Assembly: GCA_016946835.1 (NCBI GenBank)
Contig: JACVTC010000071.1
Span: 835,001-870,000, forward strand
Direction: 5' to 3'
Length of the DNA: 35,000 nt
DNA from: Neocallimastix lanati (nom. inval.)
Taxonomy: Eukaryota; Neocallimastigomycota; Neocallimastigomycetes; Neocallimastigales; Neocallimastigaceae
The notes under the pieces were generated by a model. The model ran no database searches. It had not been told where the DNA came from and saw only the letters and a program-made list of their open reading frames with translations. This document shows positions 1-11,062 of the stretch, one piece after another (the first letter of the stretch is position 1; each line of letters opens with the position of its first letter). The translations under genes were made by a program, and so were the position numbers.

Positions 1-155
1 AGATTTATCTTTATTTTTATTTCTTTTTATTTTACTTTTGTTTTATTTTATTTTAATTTTATTTTACTTTATTTTTTTTTTATACATTTAACTTTTTTAT
101 TTATTTATTTCTTTATTATATTATTTTTACTTCCTTTCTATAGGAATATAAAAAT

Positions 156-197
<42 letters not shown>

Positions 198-373
198 TAA
201 TTATCTAAAATTCATGTTTTAAAATTGTATATATTTTATATATTTTAGATAAATATTATTTAATACGTTATATTGTTATTTTAATTTTTTTTTTTAAGAA
301 TAATCAATATTCTATATATCATCAAATTTTTTTTTTCTTTTTTATTATTTATTTATTTATTTTATTTAAACGA

Positions 374-404
<31 letters not shown>

Positions 405-714
405 TACAACGCAACTATAATTTTAAAAATTTACTAACATAGTAATAAAAAAAAATCTATTTTATTTATTTTAATTATAATTTATATTTATTTTCAAATA
501 TATATCATATATATACATACATTTTTTTTTTATGAATATTCGCATATTTTTTTTCTTTTTATATATATAAAAATTTTATATATAAAACATAATATATATA
601 GTTCCTTCAAAAAATTCACTGTAAAAAAAAGATTTTCTATAAATAACTTCAGTTAAAATTTATTTTTTTTTTCATACAGTTAATTTTTTTTTTAAATTAT
701 ACTTTTATCTATCT

Positions 715-752
<38 letters not shown>

Positions 753-817
753 ATATTCAATTTATTTAATAGTTATTATAAACAGATATTTTAATAAAAG
801 TTGATAATTACAAGATT
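1..817. other. AT-rich intergenic spacer, 3' side of the GH43 gene
   Basis: No coding pattern is visible on either strand. The stretch is almost pure A/T, with long T runs at about 150-192, 370-398 and 717-751 and short (TA)n blocks. On the minus strand the T runs read as poly(A) tracts downstream of the GH43 stop codon, so the 3' UTR and polyadenylation site of that gene should lie here, but no specific signal can be fixed. Confidence 0.7.
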
Positions 818-3292
818 TTAACACTTTGATTTGTCAATTAAACACCAGTCATTATTTTCAATATTCCAACTACCATCACTATCTGTGGAATATACTTCAC
901 ATGTTTTTTGACAGCATGGATATCCTTGAGCTCCTTTACAGGTAGCATTGCTTTTACTACAACTTTCTGGAATACCACACCATTCACCATTCTCAATTCC
1001 CCAATCACCACTGGCATCACTGTCAATAACGGATGTACAAGTAGAACAACATGTGTAACCTAATGCTTTTGACCAACAACTAGTAGTATTATTATTTTGA
1101 TTCTTATTATCATTATTACTACTGTCGCTATTACTTTTAGGATCGGCAGATTCAAAAGTCCAAGTTTGATTACTCTTACCGGAATCATCCCATTGACAAA
1201 CATTAGTACCTTCAGAAGTTCTCTCACCTTCAACATCAAGAGCTCTATATCCATTACTAGCTTGAGTATCAATAACATAAACGCCAGATTGATTAGTTTC
1301 TCTAATAATGAATTTTTGAGCTTCTCCTCCGTGATGAGAATAAATTTGAATGTTGGCACCATTGTCACCGGAACCTCTATCAACATCTAAAGAGAAATTA
1401 CCAAATTCACTTACAATATAAACTGTACCATCATCATTATTTGTAATTTTCCATTTTTGCTTAGTGGAACCAATTTCAACATTTTGAGCATTGGCACCTC
1501 TACCATCCCTAACAACAAGATATTTATTGGCGAAATTACTCTTAATGTAATAATTACCATCTTTTATATCACCACTACTTGGAGTGGCTTGGTTTTGATC
1601 ATTATTATTACCTTGATTACTTTCTTGATTACCAGGATAAACGGTCTTAGTATCGTCGTCACTAGCAATAGTACCTTGATTCCACTTTTCACGTTCATAT
1701 TTAAAGAAGTCAAAGTCAGCATAACCACCAGTATTTTTAGTTGGGTAACTAAAAAGACCACTTCTGTAACCGGTGAAGAGTTTAAGATCATAGGTCATAC
1801 CAATTTCCTTACCAATTTTAGTCCATTTACTACCATCGTAAGAATAATAAAAGTTTACCTTATCAATATTCCATGAAGCACTTCCATCACGTTCAACATT
1901 ACTAAAACGGAAATCTAATTTAAGGTAGACTTCATTACCATTTAATTTTGTTTCTTGAACAATATTGTTTCTACTATCCTTGATGACATCTCCATTGGTA
2001 TTACCGTTACTAGCCATGTATATACGTTTTTCACCGTTATCAGCAACATAAACACCAACATTACCGTAATTATATTGAAAAGCAGAAAGACCAGCGTAAT
2101 CACCAACCTTTAAATTAGTTACATCTAACTTAACAACACTGCTACATGCTGGACCCTCCGTACGCATGGTAAGAGTATTTCTAGCTTTAAGTATTTCAGA
2201 AGCAACATGTTTATTTTTAAGACGTAACCAACCTGGACGTTCAGTAACAGACCAAGCAGAATTATCTGGATTGTGATTCCATTGCCATACTAAATCTAAA
2301 TGATTACTGTCGTAATTAAAGTCATCACTTTTAGCAAGTTTGCTTCCTTTGAATCCTCCATCAATTTGTAAAGTAAGTGGAGCTTTACCGTTAACACCCA
2401 TCATTGGCCATCCATTTTGCCAATTAACTGGAACAAGAACTGGAATTCTACCGACAGCACCATGATCTTGGAATAATAATCCAAACCATTTTTTACCATC
2501 AGGGGTATCTACAATACCACCTTGGGCAACACCACTACCATAGGAACCTAATCCTGAATCTAAAACTGTTTTGTTTTCATAGTAACCAGTGAGGTCTTTA
2601 CTACGGTAACAAATTTCAATACGACCTTTACCACTTGGCCAAGCAATAATAAATACATAGTAATATCCATTAATTTTCATAACATGAGATCCTTCACCAG
2701 CGAGACCAGAAAGATTAGTTCTAAATAAAGTTTTATCAAGACCTCCCCATTTAAAATTGGTCATTTCCGCATTAAATTCCTTAATCTTAATTTCACCACC
2801 ACCTCCATAAACGAGGTAATTTCTACCATCATCATCGAAAAGAATGGAAGCATCATGGTACATTCCGTTAATTTCAAAACGTTCCCATTTTCCACTTTCA
2901 ATATCCTTAGTTTTAAATATATAAGATTTATTTGTACCATAACTACCAAAGAATACATAGAAAATTCCTTTATTATAACGTAAACTTGCAGCCCATGAAC
3001 CATGAGAATAATCATGTTGACCTCTAGAAAGAGTTTGAACATCACCATTGGCTAAAATATCATAGGTGTAAGTAACAATTTCCCATGATACAAGATCCTT
3101 TGATTTCATAATTGGAGCACCTGGAGTGAAGTACATAGTAGTACTAACCATATAATATGTATCATCTACTCTAATAATATCTGGATCAGGTACATCAGCC
3201 CATATAATTGGATTATTTACAGTAGTAGCTGCTGTTGCTACCACTAATATGACTAATGTTATAAATAACTTTATAAATTTAAAATATTCCAT
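818..3292 (-). CDS. Secreted GH43 glycosidase with ricin-type lectin module and two fungal dockerins
   Basis: This 824-residue protein is probably a beta-xylosidase or alpha-L-arabinofuranosidase of the fungal cellulosome. A hydrophobic signal peptide covers about residues 1-22. The five-bladed GH43 catalytic domain (about 27-315) shows the expected acidic residues: Asp36 in PDPDI (base), Asp147 in HDAS (pKa modulator) and Glu200 in GEGSH (general acid). A beta-sandwich of the kind often fused to GH43 enzymes follows (about 320-532), starting near DDF and containing WNHNPDN and TERPGW. After an Asn/Gln-rich linker comes a ricin-type (CBM13-like) beta-trefoil at about 575-714. After a second Asn/Ser linker come two CBM10-like dockerins at about 739-778 and 785-820, with WGIENGEWCGI and WNIENNDWC. 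The frame is intact from ATG to TAA and base-richer than its surroundings. Domain assignments are from motifs; the exact sugar substrate is inferred and not certain. Confidence 0.93.
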   Translation of the reverse strand: MEYFKFIKLFITLVILVVATAATTVNNPIIWADVPDPDIIRVDDTYYMVSTTMYFTPGAPIMKSKDLVSWEIVTYTYDILANGDVQTLSRGQHDYSHGSWAASLRYNKGIFYVFFGSYGTNKSYIFKTKDIESGKWERFEINGMYHDASILFDDDGRNYLVYGGGGEIKIKEFNAEMTNFKWGGLDKTLFRTNLSGLAGEGSHVMKINGYYYVFIIAWPSGKGRIEICYRSKDLTGYYENKTVLDSGLGSYGSGVAQGGIVDTPDGKKWFGLLFQDHGAVGRIPVLVPVNWQNGWPMMGVNGKAPLTLQIDGGFKGSKLAKSDDFNYDSNHLDLVWQWNHNPDNSAWSVTERPGWLRLKNKHVASEILKARNTLTMRTEGPACSSVVKLDVTNLKVGDYAGLSAFQYNYGNVGVYVADNGEKRIYMASNGNTNGDVIKDSRNNIVQETKLNGNEVYLKLDFRFSNVERDGSASWNIDKVNFYYSYDGSKWTKIGKEIGMTYDLKLFTGYRSGLFSYPTKNTGGYADFDFFKYEREKWNQGTIASDDDTKTVYPGNQESNQGNNNDQNQATPSSGDIKDGNYYIKSNFANKYLVVRDGRGANAQNVEIGSTKQKWKITNNDDGTVYIVSEFGNFSLDVDRGSGDNGANIQIYSHHGGEAQKFIIRETNQSGVYVIDTQASNGYRALDVEGERTSEGTNVCQWDDSGKSNQTWTFESADPKSNSDSSNNDNKNQNNNTTSCWSKALGYTCCSTCTSVIDSDASGDWGIENGEWCGIPESCSKSNATCKGAQGYPCCQKTCEVYSTDSDGSWNIENNDWCLIDKSKC

Positions 3293-3304
3293 ATTTTATT
3301 AAAC

Positions 3305-3340
<36 letters not shown>

Positions 3341-4980
3341 ATTTCTATTTTTATATGTATATGTAATTAATTATTTTATTATTTAGTTTAATAAAATTCT
3401 ATATAATTGAAAATAAAATATTTGTCTTGTATCTTTTACAACTACAATTATTTTTTTATTGTTTAATTTTATTTTTTTTTTTTTTTTTAATTTCTTTTAT
3501 TATATATCAAATATAATAAAAAAATTTTATATTTAAATTTAAATGTTTATATTTAAATTTAAAACAAAATGATTATTTAAAAAAAAAAAAAAAAAAAAAA
3601 AAAGGAAAAAAAAAAGATATTTATATTAATCAGAATTTAAAAAATTAAAAATTTTTATTATATATTAAAATATATTAAATTCATATAAATAATATATTAT
3701 TAATTAATATTTTTAATATAATAAATTTTATTGATTATAATTTATAATAATATTTATTTATTAATTTTATGATTTCTTTATTATTATTATTATTATTACT
3801 TTAGTATTATTATTTTAGTATTATCTTTATTATTATTAATCTTTTTGACCATTTTTAATATATAAAGAAAATCAAATTATAACCTTAATGATAATCATAG
3901 ATTTTTAATTATAATTAATAAAATGATATAAATATTTTAACAAATAAAATTTGAGAATAACCTATTAATATCCTTTTGATTTTCATATATACAATAGATG
4001 ATGCTCAAAAAAATTTTAATATTTAAATTAATAATTAAATAAATTAATTTAAATAATAATTAAAAATAATATCAACCAATAATTTCATTACTTTAACAAA
4101 TTATATAAATTAATTTTTAAATTAATATTTATTATTAAACTAAAATATTTTCCAAAAAAGTTAATTTAATATTTTTTTAATATTTTTTGTCATGGCGCTC
4201 AATTAAAAGATCTTCTAAAATACAAAGACAAAATTAAGATTAATTAGTGGAAGATTTGCATTTTCATTTATTTAAAAATTTATTAAAACTTTAATAATAA
4301 ATAACTTTAATAAAAAGAAAAAAATATTCCGCTTATAAGCAGAATAAAAATGAATAATAATAATATTTAATAAATTTGGATGAATTAAGAATATAATGAC
4401 TAATTCTTTTAATTTTAATAATTATTCATAATGAATACATAGATATTAATATTAAAAAAAAGTTTAAATACTAATTATTTAAATTATTTTTTATGTAATA
4501 TGATTCTTTTTTTTTTTTTTTTAAATTAAAATACTTTTATTTTCCTTTCAAAACTCTATTTATTAATAAAATTCAAAATTGATTTAAATAAAAATTATCT
4601 TTTCAGAGAAATTTAAAAAAAAAAAAAAAAAAAAGGAATAATATTAAAAATATTAATTTGAGTATCTTTGATATTAATTTTAATTTTGAAAATCTATTAA
4701 TATAAAAAACTTTATGAATTATAAATTTAATATAATAATTTTTTTTTTTTAAAAAAAAAAAGGAAAATTATAAAAGATAATTTTCCAAAATTTTTATTAT
4801 TTTTATATATATATACCTTTTTATATTATATAGTATTATTTTTCTAAGACATTTTTATATATCCTTTTAAGATTATTATTTATAATAAATAAATTAAATT
4901 TTTTTAAAAAAAAAAAATAATAAATTAAATTAATTTATATATAAAATAAATTTCATAAATACATTCATTTTTGAAATTAC
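3293..4980. other. AT-rich intergenic spacer upstream of the GH43 gene
   Basis: No gene is visible. A 30-nt T run at about 3309-3338 lies just upstream of the GH43 start and could be part of its 5' UTR or promoter. A short direct repeat with TATATTTAAATTTAAA occurs at about 3526-3561. Poly(A) tracts are seen near 3580 and 4615. A short base-richer patch at about 4190-4255 may be old coding DNA but cannot be assigned. Confidence 0.65.
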
Positions 4981-4984
4981 TTAT

Positions 4985-5246
4985 ATGAAAAAATTTATAA
5001 TTGTTTTTGTGCGATAATATGATCTCTAAATTTATCTTTATACAAAATTATAAAATAAAAAATAAAAGATATTACTATTTTTTTTGATTGTAATTTACTA
5101 TTATTAAAAAATATGAAAATATAAAAAATTTATAATTAATTTTGTGTGATATTGTGATTTCTAAATTTATCTTTATACAAAATTATATAGTAAAAAATAT
5201 TATTTTTTTTTTTTTTGATTGTAATCTACTATTATTAAAAAAAGTA
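4985..5246. repeat. Diverged tandem duplication, two copies about 130-135 bp apart
   Basis: Two adjacent segments (about 4985-5115 and 5119-5246) share the same order of words: AAAAAATTTATAATT, TTTTGTG(C/T)GATA, CTAAATTTATCTTTATACAA, a T run, then GATTGTAAT(T/C)TACTATTATT. The offset is 135 bp for the middle word and about 131 bp for the last. No coding capacity is seen. It looks like an old segmental duplication, or two ends of an unknown repeat. Confidence 0.75.
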
Positions 5247-5299
5247 AAAATAAGCATATATATCATTTAATTATCTAGTATTATTATTCTTTTTTATTT

Positions 5300-5485
5300 A
5301 ATTATTATTTATTATTTATTATTTATTATTTATTATTTATTATTTATTATTTATTATTTATTATTTTTTATTTATTATTTTTTATTTATTATTTATTCAT
5401 TATTCATTATTCATTATTCATTATTCATTATTTATAATTATTATTATTATTATTTATTATTTATAATTATTATTATTATTTATTA
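5300..5485. repeat. Heptanucleotide microsatellite (ATTATTT)n with ATTATTC variants
   Basis: A long run of the 7-bp unit ATTATTT changes to ATTATTC for several units at about 5391-5425 and then breaks into ATT triplets. The same heptamer array recurs at about 30241-30390. No function is implied. Confidence 0.85.
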
Positions 5486-5489
5486 TTTT

Positions 5490-6727
5490 CACCATAAAAT
5501 TACAATAATATTTAATAAATATGAAAATTTTCCTTTTTTAAAACATTAAAAAAATATCATGGAAATAATTTTTAAACCGTGTCAATAAAACCAATAATTT
5601 ATATTTAATAATTATTATTATTATTTTTTTTTTTTTAATTTTTATTTTTTTTTTAAATATAATTATTATACGTAATATTTTATTTATATGTTTAATATTT
5701 AAATATTCAATACACAATATATTAGTTACTTTAAAATATAATAATAAACCAATTAATAAATATATATATATATTTAGTCCAAATTTAAATCAAGTTATTA
5801 TCATGTTCAAGCAAAGTATATTATTTTACAGTTCTTCATATATTATTTAATTTTGGATCCATATTTTTTATCCATTCTTCGATTTCCTGAATGTATTCGG
5901 TTAACATTAAGTTCATTCATACTATATTTACTTATATTCATAAATATAATAGAACAGATTTTATATCTTTCTTCAACTATTGACCAATTAGAAACTAACT
6001 ATTTTTATTCAGAAGAACCAGAAATTTAAGTATTTGATTTATTAGTAGTAATATTGATATGGACAATACTAAAAATAACGTCATGTAAGCAAATTATATT
6101 TGATTCTTTACCTTTATTTATTAGAGTTGATTTAATTTATGAATTGTAGAAGTGACAAAACTTTCAAAGTCATGATTCTTTGATCAACCATTTCAAATAT
6201 TTGATAGATATGGAAAATAGTTTTATAAAAATTTCCAGCTTGTTCACCTGCTGTACTTCCTAATATATAAGTCAATGTTAAGTATTATATTATTTGGTGA
6301 ATAATCAAAACCGTATTTTTCTTTTAGGAATAATAAATTTTTAAGAATTTTTTTTAATGATTAGATGATTTTATCATCATTTATATCAAATAGATTTAAA
6401 TGCTTGAATTTTCATATTAATTTGAGAAAAAAATAAAATAAATAAATATATATATATATAGTGTAGTAATATAAAATAATAAAGTACTAATAAAAATAAA
6501 ATAAATTATTTATATTGTTAAAATAATTATATACTAAAATATAATAATTAATAAATCTTCAATAACAAAAATAGCAATAAAATAAACTTAACTAAATATT
6601 TAGAAATAAAAAATAATTATTTCAAAATAAGATATTTTTTATTTTTAAAAAATATTACTAAAATAAAATATTAATGTTAATAAAATATTCTTATAAAGAT
6701 ATATTTCTAATATAAATAAATATTTGT

Positions 6728-6761
<34 letters not shown>

Positions 6762-6790
6762 TTATTTATTTATTTATTTAAGCATATATA
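5490..6790. other. Intergenic stretch with weak coding remnants
   Basis: Mostly A/T. At about 5800-6310 the composition becomes more even. On the minus strand about 46 codons are open (roughly 6128-6271), with a plausible amphipathic peptide containing LGSTAGEQAGNFYK. No family is recognised and neighbouring frames are closed. It may be an eroded exon. A long T run at about 6729-6759 followed by (ATTT)n precedes the next relic. Confidence 0.4.
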
Positions 6791-7030
6791 AAATTTGATA
6801 TTTCATTAAGTGAATAAAAGTCTCAGTCTTAATCGGCCGAACAATATGAAAGTTTAGAAGTTCCATGTGATACAGATGATTAATGTGTATCTAATTATTG
6901 TAACAAAGAATATTTTGAAAGTCCAAATCAACTGTAAGAGAGTGAGTCAATGAGACTAAATTATGAATTCCAAGCTTTTATGTTAGGAATAGTAATTATC
7001 GCATTAATTATAGCTTGTATTTTTCATTAG
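6791..7030 (+). pseudogene. Decayed small Cys-containing membrane protein
   Basis: One plus-strand frame runs 80 codons to a TAG at 7028, interrupted by four in-frame TAA codons (6815, 6830, 6881, 6935). Between the stops the peptide looks protein-like: an acidic part, a short Cys-rich part (PCDTDD, then CVSNYCNKEYF), and a hydrophobic segment (AFMLGIVIIALIIACIF) that would span a membrane just before the end. That layout suggests the C-terminal tail of a single-pass surface protein. The family is not recognised, and no start or upstream exon could be joined to it. The stops look like ordinary decay in an A/T-biased genome, since intact genes nearby end in TAA or TAG. Confidence 0.45.
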
Positions 7031-8040
7031 AAACAAAAGGATGCATCATTTCATATTTTATAATATAAAATATTATTATAATTAATATGATTTTAACTAT
7101 AATATAATATTATAATTTATATATACATAAATTATAGTATTATTTAAATAAATAAGTATAATTGTTTAAAATTTTATTTTATTAAAGAATCTATAATAAC
7201 ATTATTGTCCCAAATAATGTACGTCAAACTATCCCTAGATATTATTTAATACAATTATCGATATTATTAATATCTAATTAAAAAAAATTTAGTGAGTTTT
7301 AAAAGCTATTTGAAAAAATTATTTATCTTTGATCTTTACATATATAAATGGTAGATATATATATATATATTTTTATTGCGTTGTAAACTGTATTTTGATT
7401 TTCAATGATAAGATAAATAAAGTATTATCAGAACGAATGTAATTATGTTTCACTTTGTACTACATTAAATATTTTTATAAATTTGAAAATTACTTTTTCA
7501 AAATTCCATATGTTAATATAAAGTAATAAATAAAATAGGTTATTAAATGTCATAACTAAATAAAAAATACTAAAAACAATAATAATAAACAATATTCATA
7601 ACTATTTAAAAATTTTGTATAATAATAATTGAATAATTCCAAATAACGAAAAGGCAAATAAAAATAAGTAAATAAATAAAAATAAAGCAAAAAGAATAAT
7701 AATAATGAATAAAATATTTTTATTAAAGCATAATAATAAAATAATTATAATATAATATTTTAATAATATTAAAAAAAAAAAATTAGTATAATATTGCAAA
7801 TAATAATAATAAATTATTAAAAATATAATTTTTGAAAAGAAAAAATTAATCAAATTTCAAGTATTATAATCTAAAAAATATTTTTAATTAAATAATTCCT
7901 AATTGAAGATAAAAAAAATAAAAGAAAAAAAGAGAAGAAAAGAAAATTTAAATTAGATTAGAAATTATATATTAAAAATTAGGTTTTCATAAATATATAA
8001 ATTAATTTTTTTTTTTTTTGTTACTTTCTGAATATAATTT
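7031..8040. other. AT-rich spacer without visible genes
   Basis: No convincing frame is seen on either strand. A hydrophobic open frame on the minus strand (7602-7853) is only low-complexity A/T translated as Ile, Leu, Phe and Tyr. Short (TA)n and T runs are the only structure. Confidence 0.65.
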
Positions 8041-8360
8041 AAATTTCTCTAATGGTCGTTATATTACCTTCTATGGGGTTCATCGAATCAAGTTCTATCC
8101 AAGTTATTAGTTCATAGGCTAGCATACATAAAGGCTTTTGGTTTCTATCTCGCCCTATGACCGTTTTCCAGGTTTTCCTCACAAGAGGTTTTTACGGAAT
8201 ATGGTAGTTAGGGTTACAGGTAAGTATTTCCTTCTTATATATTATTATTATTATTCTAAATCTCCTAAGTAATACAGACAAGATACTGTTCTAACTATGA
8301 GTCTGAGAGGATTACGTAGGTACTGTCATTTACTTTATATTTTTTCATTATTTTATGATT
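8041..8360. other. Base-richer block with a consensus splice-donor / U1-like 11-mer and nested inverted repeats
   Basis: This block stands out from the A/T background by its composition. On the plus strand CAG|GTAAGTAT (8217-8227) is a perfect 5' splice-site consensus, and a possible acceptor TAATACAG ends at 8277, giving a 58-nt intron candidate. Read on the minus strand the same bases are ATACTTACCTG, the 5' end of U1 snRNA, and GGGCGAG follows about 60 nt later. Three nested inverted repeats lie within: CCCTA 8153-8157 with TAGGG 8209-8213, CCGT 8161-8164 with ACGG 8194-8197, and CCTC 8177-8180 with GAGG 8185-8188. The U1-70K loop, the U1A loop and a clear Sm site are not seen, so U1 is doubtful. 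A spliced transcript or structured repeat is equally possible. Confidence 0.3.
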
Positions 8361-8420
8361 GAATGAAAGTCTTCTTGAATATCTCTTTTATATATACCAG
8401 TTTATATATGTTTTGAAAAC

Positions 8421-8879
8421 CTATGATTTTTTAATTGATTTATTAAAAAGATAATTTCCACTTTCAGAGAATAAGCTATTAAAAATAGAAGTTAAAATAA
8501 GATAAAGAATATTCGTAAAAACTAAACCTTGAAATAAAACATCAGCATTAGATTCTATAAGACTACTGAATGTAATATTAATGCATTGAATTTTTGTTTT
8601 GAGCACCTCTTGAATAAATGACCCAATAGATATTGTAAAAAAAAAAAAAAAAAGTAAAAGAATTTTACTTATTTCAATATCAACATATGAAGTACCTATA
8701 TTACAAAATATAAGAATGAGAACAATATAACTAATTGCAATCCCAGCTGTTTTTACTTTTCCAAATAAAGTACTAAATAGAAAAGTTAGATTATAACAAT
8801 TTAAACCATAAAAGAATATAGCGAAAAATAATATAATTGATTTTAAATTTTCTTTATAAATGAAAGAATAGTATAACAT
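8421..8879 (-). pseudogene. Fragment of an ABCA-type ABC transporter membrane domain
   Basis: The frame encodes about 152 residues, almost all membrane segments, and stays open upstream to about 8965 with a further hydrophobic stretch. The order of features fits one transmembrane domain of a eukaryotic ABCA (ABC-2 type) exporter: a helix, then a loop with LFSTLFGKVKTAG, several helices, and near the end NILYLILTSIFNSLFSESG, resembling the ILYLLL...Y...V.P.EYG signature before the nucleotide-binding domain. No Walker A, signature or Walker B motif is found downstream on this strand, so no working transporter can be made from this piece. It is probably a remnant. The family call rests on pattern resemblance only. 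Confidence 0.5.
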
Positions 8880-8964
8880 TGTAAATATTATACATAATAA
8901 TAAAAATAATAATAATAAAAAAAAAAGGATAAATATATATATGTTTATTTTTAATACATTAAAA

Positions 8965-9125
8965 ATATTTTATTAAACGAAAAGTGGAGCATCAACACTG
9001 AAAATTCAGTAAGACAGGCTAGCAGGGGCCAATACCTCTGAAGGAGAAGAAATTTCTTTCAGATAATCAATTCAAACCCTAATCTTTAAGGAAGTGAGGT
9101 TCGTTGCATAGGAACTTTTTTCTGA
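8965..9125. other. Second base-richer block flanking the ABCA fragment
   Basis: About 140 bp of even composition in an A/T desert, with no long open frame. It shares the 9-mer AGGCTAGCA with the block at 8041-8360 (AGGCTAGCATAC there, AGGCTAGCAGGG here). One minus-strand frame gives about 20 protein-like residues around KEISSPSEVLAPASLS before a stop. It may be an eroded exon or the end of a repeat; nothing definite can be said. Confidence 0.3.
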
Positions 9126-9660
9126 ATTTATTAATATACTTTATTTTTTGAATATTACTTTTTTATTTCATATTATTATTTTAAATATTATTATGTTCTT
9201 ATTGGACAATTAATATATTTTTTTTTTTATTACTTCTTTTTTATTTTAAAATTTTAAAATTATTTTTTTTTTTTTTTTTTTACTTTATTTATTTATTTAT
9301 TTATTTATTATTATTTTTTTTTTATAAAAATGATATGAAATCTTTCAAATATTTTATTTTTTTATTAATAATTACATTGACCTTATTATAATTATTTTAA
9401 TTCATGAAATTTAATTCAATATTTTTATATATTAAGATCACATAACTAAACAATAAATTTTTAATTTTATTTTATTTTATTTTATTTTATTTTTTATTTT
9501 TTATTTTTTTTTTATATTACAATTAACAATTCATTTATATATTAAAAAACAATATATACAAATTATTTATATTCTTTATTTTTTATTTTTTTTTTCTGAT
9601 ATTACATTTAACAATTCATTTATATATTTAAAAAAAATAAATATAAATTATTTATATTTT
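9126..9660. repeat. T-rich spacer with an 86-bp tandem duplication at the 3' end of the LOR gene
   Basis: The stretch is mostly T runs and (TTTA)n or (TTTTA)n. Two copies of a segment containing ACAATTCATTTATATATT followed by AAATTATTTATATT lie about 86 bp apart (about 9514-9599 and 9600-9666). The second copy overlaps the last codons and stop of the gene ending at 9661, so the duplication reaches its 3' UTR. Confidence 0.65.
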
Positions 9661-10260
9661 CTATTTCAAAGGTTTTCCCAAAAATAAGTTATTAGCTTCA
9701 TGTAGTTGTAAAATTGAGAATATAACTGAAAAAGCCAAGAGAATATCAACTCCAGGTTTAATTCTTAAAGTATTTTCACCATCATTATAAGAATTATCAC
9801 AAATTTCTACTTTCTCCAAATCTTTATAATAGTAAATTTTTAAATTTTTACTATTTTCCCCAATAACTAATAGCTTTATCTTAGTTTTTTCATTATTTAA
9901 AAGAATAAGCTGGTAACGATACTTATCAATTCGAGAAATTTCAATTATATTTTTATTAAATATCTCGTTATCAACGTATGTATGTAATTTCATATCAAGA
10001 GAATTAACTATTTCTAAACGGAAATTAAGAATAACATTATCATTCATGTCTAATATTTTACCAGTGTTTTTTTTATTAAATTTAAATAAAGGATTGTTAT
10101 TTTCATCGTTGATAATGAAATTTGGCTTTTTAAATAAAGAATAATCAAATTTTAGAACCATGGGATGATTATATATATATTTTTCATAAATCCCAATTTT
10201 CCTAGATTCATTAGAATAGTCATTTTCTTGATTTAATGTTTCAAAATTATTTCCTAACAT
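9661..10260 (-). CDS. LURP-one-related / tubby C-terminal-like protein
   Basis: A 199-residue intact frame (ATG at 10260, TAG at 9661). The pattern is that of the LOR/tubby-like beta-barrel fold: paired strands with turn motifs such as INDENNNPLFKF and ILDMNDNVILNF in the first half, then near the C-terminus RIKPGVDILLAFSV, which matches the typical pGVD.alila ending where a buried helix closes the barrel. There is no signal peptide or obvious membrane helix other than this closing helix. Members of this fold are known in plants, fungi and bacteria, with some binding phosphoinositides or acting as scramblase relatives; the role here is unknown. A paralogue of the same layout lies at 16861-17424. 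The assignment is by motif resemblance and would need a structure-based search. Confidence 0.6.
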   Translation of the reverse strand: MLGNNFETLNQENDYSNESRKIGIYEKYIYNHPMVLKFDYSLFKKPNFIINDENNNPLFKFNKKNTGKILDMNDNVILNFRLEIVNSLDMKLHTYVDNEIFNKNIIEISRIDKYRYQLILLNNEKTKIKLLVIGENSKNLKIYYYKDLEKVEICDNSYNDGENTLRIKPGVDILLAFSVIFSILQLHEANNLFLGKPLK

Positions 10261-10938
10261 GTTATAGATATAAAATATTTATTATTCTTTAATTTTATGT
10301 ATTTATTTCTTTATTAATTGTTGATTTTTAAATTTATTTATAATTTTAATAAACTAAATAAACCAAAAGTCTTTATTTTTATATTAATTTTTATTTTATT
10401 TTACTTATTTAATTTTAAATATATATTTATTTATTTAAATATAAATATTTCTTGTTTATTTACGAAATAATTATTCTTTAATTCTATTTAATTGTTTGTG
10501 TAAATGAAATTTTTTTATTTAACTACATAGAGATTATATTAAATTCAATATATTAATTTTTTACAAATCAATTGAATAATATACTATAGATTTATAAATG
10601 AAGTACAAATTAAAATTTTTATAATCATTAATAAATCCAAAGAAAAAAAAAAAATTGATTTTTATTATTAATTAAATATTTTATGTCCTGATGATTAATA
10701 AATTATTCTACAAACGCTACATATAAAATTTATTTAATATATTCAGTATATTAATTTAAATTTTTCCTTTTCTATTTATAATAATATATACATTTTTTTT
10801 ATAATTTTTAAAATTATTATGCTTTAATAATTTATCATTTTTGGAATATTATATTTTTCTATATTTCCTTGTTAAATCATAAAAATATGTTTTATTTTTA
10901 TTCATTATTAAAAAAAAAAGGTCAATTATTTATATATA

Positions 10939-11062
10939 TTTTGATTTATTCTAAGAAATAATATATTTATTTTGATTTATTCTAAGAAATAATATATTTA
11001 TTTTGATTTATTCTAAGAAATAATATATTTATTTTGATTTATTCTAAGAAGTAATATATATA
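10939..11062. repeat. 31-bp minisatellite, four copies
   Basis: Four head-to-tail copies start at 10939, 10970, 11001 and 11032. Each contains TTTTGATTTATTCTAAGAA followed by (A/G)TAATATAT. The first three are identical over the core and the last differs by one A to G change, so the expansion is recent. Confidence 0.9.

Noticed and set aside
1097-1876. Plus-strand frames of 97 and 139 codons
   Set aside because: Antisense shadows of the GH43 gene, whose domains are unmistakable.
5300-5485. CRISPR-like or telomeric array
   Set aside because: The unit is 7 bp of A/T only with no spacers and no G-rich telomere repeat; it is a microsatellite.
7602-7853. 83-codon hydrophobic minus-strand frame
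   Set aside because: Ile/Leu/Phe/Tyr from A/T repeats, without turns, charge pattern or known motif.
8075-8100. tRNA-type B-box resemblance (GGGGTTCATCGAATC)
   Set aside because: Three extra bases in the motif, and no cloverleaf could be drawn around it on either strand.
8150-8230. Confident U1 snRNA gene on the minus strand
   Set aside because: Only the 5' 11-mer and GGGCGAG fit. The U1-70K loop, U1A loop and Sm site are missing, and the same 11-mer is a splice-donor consensus on the other strand.
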